Assembly: GCF_943192905.1 (NCBI RefSeq)
Contig: NZ_CALPCC010000017.1
Coordinates: forward strand, 1 to 55,302
Direction of reading: 5' to 3'
DNA from: Adlercreutzia murintestinalis
Lineage (GTDB): Bacteria > Actinomycetota > Coriobacteriia > Coriobacteriales > Eggerthellaceae
Length of the DNA stretch: 55,302 nt
This document shows, piece by piece, positions 53,824 to 55,302 of this stretch (the first letter of the stretch is position 1; each line of letters begins with the position of its first letter). The notes under the pieces are model-generated. The model did not search any database. It saw only the letters and a program-made list of their open reading frames with translations, and was not told the origin of the DNA. Both the position numbers and the translations under genes were made by a program.

Positions 53824-55035
53824 ATGATCTCGCCCGAAGACCAACTCCATGTCATACGTTCAGGGGCGGCGCAGATCGTTCCTGAGGATGCTCTGCTCAA
53901 AAAACTCCAGCGCGGCGTTCCTCTGAATATAAAACTGGGAGTGGATCCCACGGCGCCCGATATTCATCTGGGGCATGCGGTGCCACTGCGCAAGCTTCGC
54001 CAATTTCAAGACTTGGGGCACGAAGTGACGCTCATCATCGGTGATGGCACGGCGCTCATCGGCGATCCATCGGGCCGCAACTCGACGCGTCCGCAGCTTA
54101 CGCGCGCAGAGATACAGGTAAACGCGCAAACCTATGTCGATCAAGCGTTCAAGGTGCTCGACCCCGCAAAGACGACGTTGCGCTACAACTCCGAATGGAT
54201 ACTCGACCTCGATATGGAAGGGTTGTTGAAGCTGCTCGCCAATTTCACGGTCGCGCGCATCCTTGAGCGAGACGACTTCCATAACCGCTACACGTCCGGA
54301 CAGCCCATCAGTCTGCACGAATTCCTCTATCCTGTCATGCAGGCCTACGACTCGGTGGTCATCAAGGCCGACGTGGAACTTGGTGGCACCGATCAACTGT
54401 TCAATCTGCTGGCAGGCCGCGAGCTCATGGAGAAGATGGGCATGGAGGCGCAGGTCTGCTTGACGCTGCCGCTGCTCGAGGGCACCGACGGCGTGCGCAA
54501 GATGTCCAAGAGTTATGGCAACTACATCGGTCTGACGGATGCGCCCGAGGATATGTTCGGTAAGACCATGTCCATCCCCGACGAGCTGATGGTGAAGTAC
54601 TATCGGCTTGCCTCTACGGAGACCGTCGAGGATATTGACGCCATCGAAGAGGGGCTGGCCGCAGGCACGCTGCATCCTAACAAGGCGAAGCGGCAGCTCG
54701 CGCGCAATATCGTAGCGGCGTATTATGACGATGAAGCCGCTCTGGCAGCAGAGGCGCATTTCGATCGGGTGTTCAAGGCGCACGAGGTGCCTGAGGATGT
54801 TCCAACGTTCACGGGCGATCTTCCCCTCAACGACGAAGGGCACGTCTATCTGCCCGGCTTGCTCAACCAGGCCGGATTGGCAGCCAGTGCAGGAGAAGCG
54901 CGCCGTCTGATTGACGGTGGTGGCGTGAAGGTCAACGATGTTGCCGTGCCTGCGAAGACCTACCATCTTCCTCCTTCAGATATCAGAGAAGCCGTCATCA
55001 AGGTGGGGAAGAGAAAGTTTTTGAAAATTTCTTAA
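53824..55035 (+). CDS. tyrS: Tyrosyl-tRNA synthetase
   Basis: 403 residues. Class I synthetase with KLGVDPTAPDIHLGHAVPL (HIGH-like HLGH, residues 48-51), the tyrosine pocket PVMQAYDSVVIKADVELGGTDQ (key residues Y, D and Q) and RKMSKS near 227. A C-terminal S4 RNA-binding domain covers about 340-403, including AGEARRLIDGGGVKVN. The motif pattern fits the TyrZ-like subgroup. GGGGGA lies upstream of the ATG. It ends just before the rRNA-type promoter. Confidence 0.96.
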   Translation: MISPEDQLHVIRSGAAQIVPEDALLKKLQRGVPLNIKLGVDPTAPDIHLGHAVPLRKLRQFQDLGHEVTLIIGDGTALIGDPSGRNSTRPQLTRAEIQVNAQTYVDQAFKVLDPAKTTLRYNSEWILDLDMEGLLKLLANFTVARILERDDFHNRYTSGQPISLHEFLYPVMQAYDSVVIKADVELGGTDQLFNLLAGRELMEKMGMEAQVCLTLPLLEGTDGVRKMSKSYGNYIGLTDAPEDMFGKTMSIPDELMVKYYRLASTETVEDIDAIEEGLAAGTLHPNKAKRQLARNIVAAYYDDEAALAAEAHFDRVFKAHEVPEDVPTFTGDLPLNDEGHVYLPGLLNQAGLAASAGEARRLIDGGGVKVNDVAVPAKTYHLPPSDIREAVIKVGKRKFLKIS

Positions 55036-55043
55036 CTTTTTCC

Positions 55044-55072
55044 TTGACGAGACGTTTTCTTCCTGATAATGT
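55044..55072 (+). promoter_or_regulatory. Promoter, probably of an rRNA operon
   Basis: TTGACG, 17 bases, TAATGT (GATAAT at 15 bases is an alternative -10). It follows an AT-rich stretch (AAAATTTCTTAACTTTTT), which could be an UP element, typical of rRNA promoters. Confidence 0.65.
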
Positions 55073-55302
55073 TTATCGACGCGCCTGTGAGGGGCGCACA
55101 CGGGCACCAAACGCCCGGCACCTTGATAACCGGATACTGTGGATGGGATCGCAGAGGGCCTTTGCAATGCAGGAGCCGACGCGATCCAGACAGCGAACAA
55201 AAACAAGGATCCACATCGCTGATCTGTTCGTATACGAACAGATCAGCACCTGATCAATTACTTGAACTTTTGGACTCAAATGAGAGTCCAGGATTCGAAC
55301 GG
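55073..55302 (+). ncRNA. Leader of a probable rRNA operon (partial, mature 16S not reached)
   Basis: Non-coding transcript start. In order it has a hairpin CGGGC/GCCCG (55101-55117), a boxA-like antitermination segment CTTGATAACCGGATACTG (55122-55139), a 30-base perfect palindrome (55219-55248) and a 7-bp hairpin TGGACTC/GAGTCCA (55271-55290). The conserved 16S 5' end is not visible before the window stops, so the rRNA assignment rests on the leader elements. Confidence 0.55.
55219..55248. repeat. Perfect 30-base palindrome
   Basis: Left arm GCTGATCTGTTCGTA and right arm TACGAACAGATCAGC are exact complements with no spacer. As RNA it gives a 12-13 bp stem with a 4-6 base loop, possibly an RNase III processing stem; as DNA it could be an operator. 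Confidence 0.85.

Noticed and set aside
55271-55302. GGATTCGAAC at the window end looked like the T-arm of a leftward tRNA
   Set aside because: The flanking bases do not form the required 5-bp T-stem, and they fit better as part of a TGGACTC/GAGTCCA hairpin.

Overview
The window is chromosomal DNA of a high-GC Gram-positive bacterium, most likely from class Coriobacteriia (the Eggerthella/Slackia neighbourhood). I infer this from gene content and order: rpmB opposite asp23-fakA-recG-rsmD, a SepIVA-like coiled-coil gene followed by yceD and a ribosomal protein gene, rplU-rpmA-obg-proB-proA-nadD-yqeK-rsfS, glutamine synthetase beside an orphan response regulator, membrane-linked LuxR-type and BTAD-type regulators, a second EF-G, class B sortase and LCP proteins, and no outer-membrane genes. 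I saw no insertion sequence, prophage, CRISPR array or tRNA gene. The window ends inside what looks like an rRNA operon leader, before any 16S sequence.

Layout. 1-3.2 kb: der, plsY, gpsA (ribosome assembly and phospholipid synthesis). 3.5-4 kb: a leftward MGMT-fold gene with a degenerate active site. 4.1-8.5 kb: rpe, a cysteine desulfurase, a PHP phosphatase, a NIF3-family gene and a zinc-ribbon coiled-coil gene. 8.6-13.9 kb: rpmB (leftward), then asp23, fakA, recG, rsmD. 13.9-17.3 kb: a cell-surface block of a secreted protein, a class B sortase and an LCP ligase. It lies between rsmD and the SepIVA-like gene, where related actinobacteria usually carry coaD. The promoter of the secreted protein has a run of ten G between a perfect -35 and the -10, a classic phase-variation layout.

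17.4-23.9 kb: SepIVA-like, yceD, rpmE (L31 with a long charged tail), glnA, a GlnR-like regulator, polA. 23.9-30.5 kb: rplU (L21 with a histone-like tail), rpmA, obg, proBA, nadD, yqeK, rsfS, combining ribosome assembly, proline synthesis and NAD synthesis. 30.7-38.7 kb: a large ATPase/BTAD regulator, secA, prfB, an adenosine-type deaminase. 38.7-45.4 kb: a small membrane-anchored LuxR protein (leftward), an EF-G paralogue, a SpoVA-like membrane protein, a small membrane protein, an uncharacterised gene behind a perfect LexA-type operator, and a glutamate-cysteine ligase (leftward). 45.7-55 kb: argG-argH behind a long leader, a class A PBP, a lipoprotein, a U32 peptidase-family protein and tyrS, then the rRNA-type promoter and leader.

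The strongest candidates for new biology are the poly-G promoter with its sortase/LCP module, the LexA-box gene of unknown function, and the MGMT homologue that has lost its acceptor cysteine and base-flipping tyrosine.
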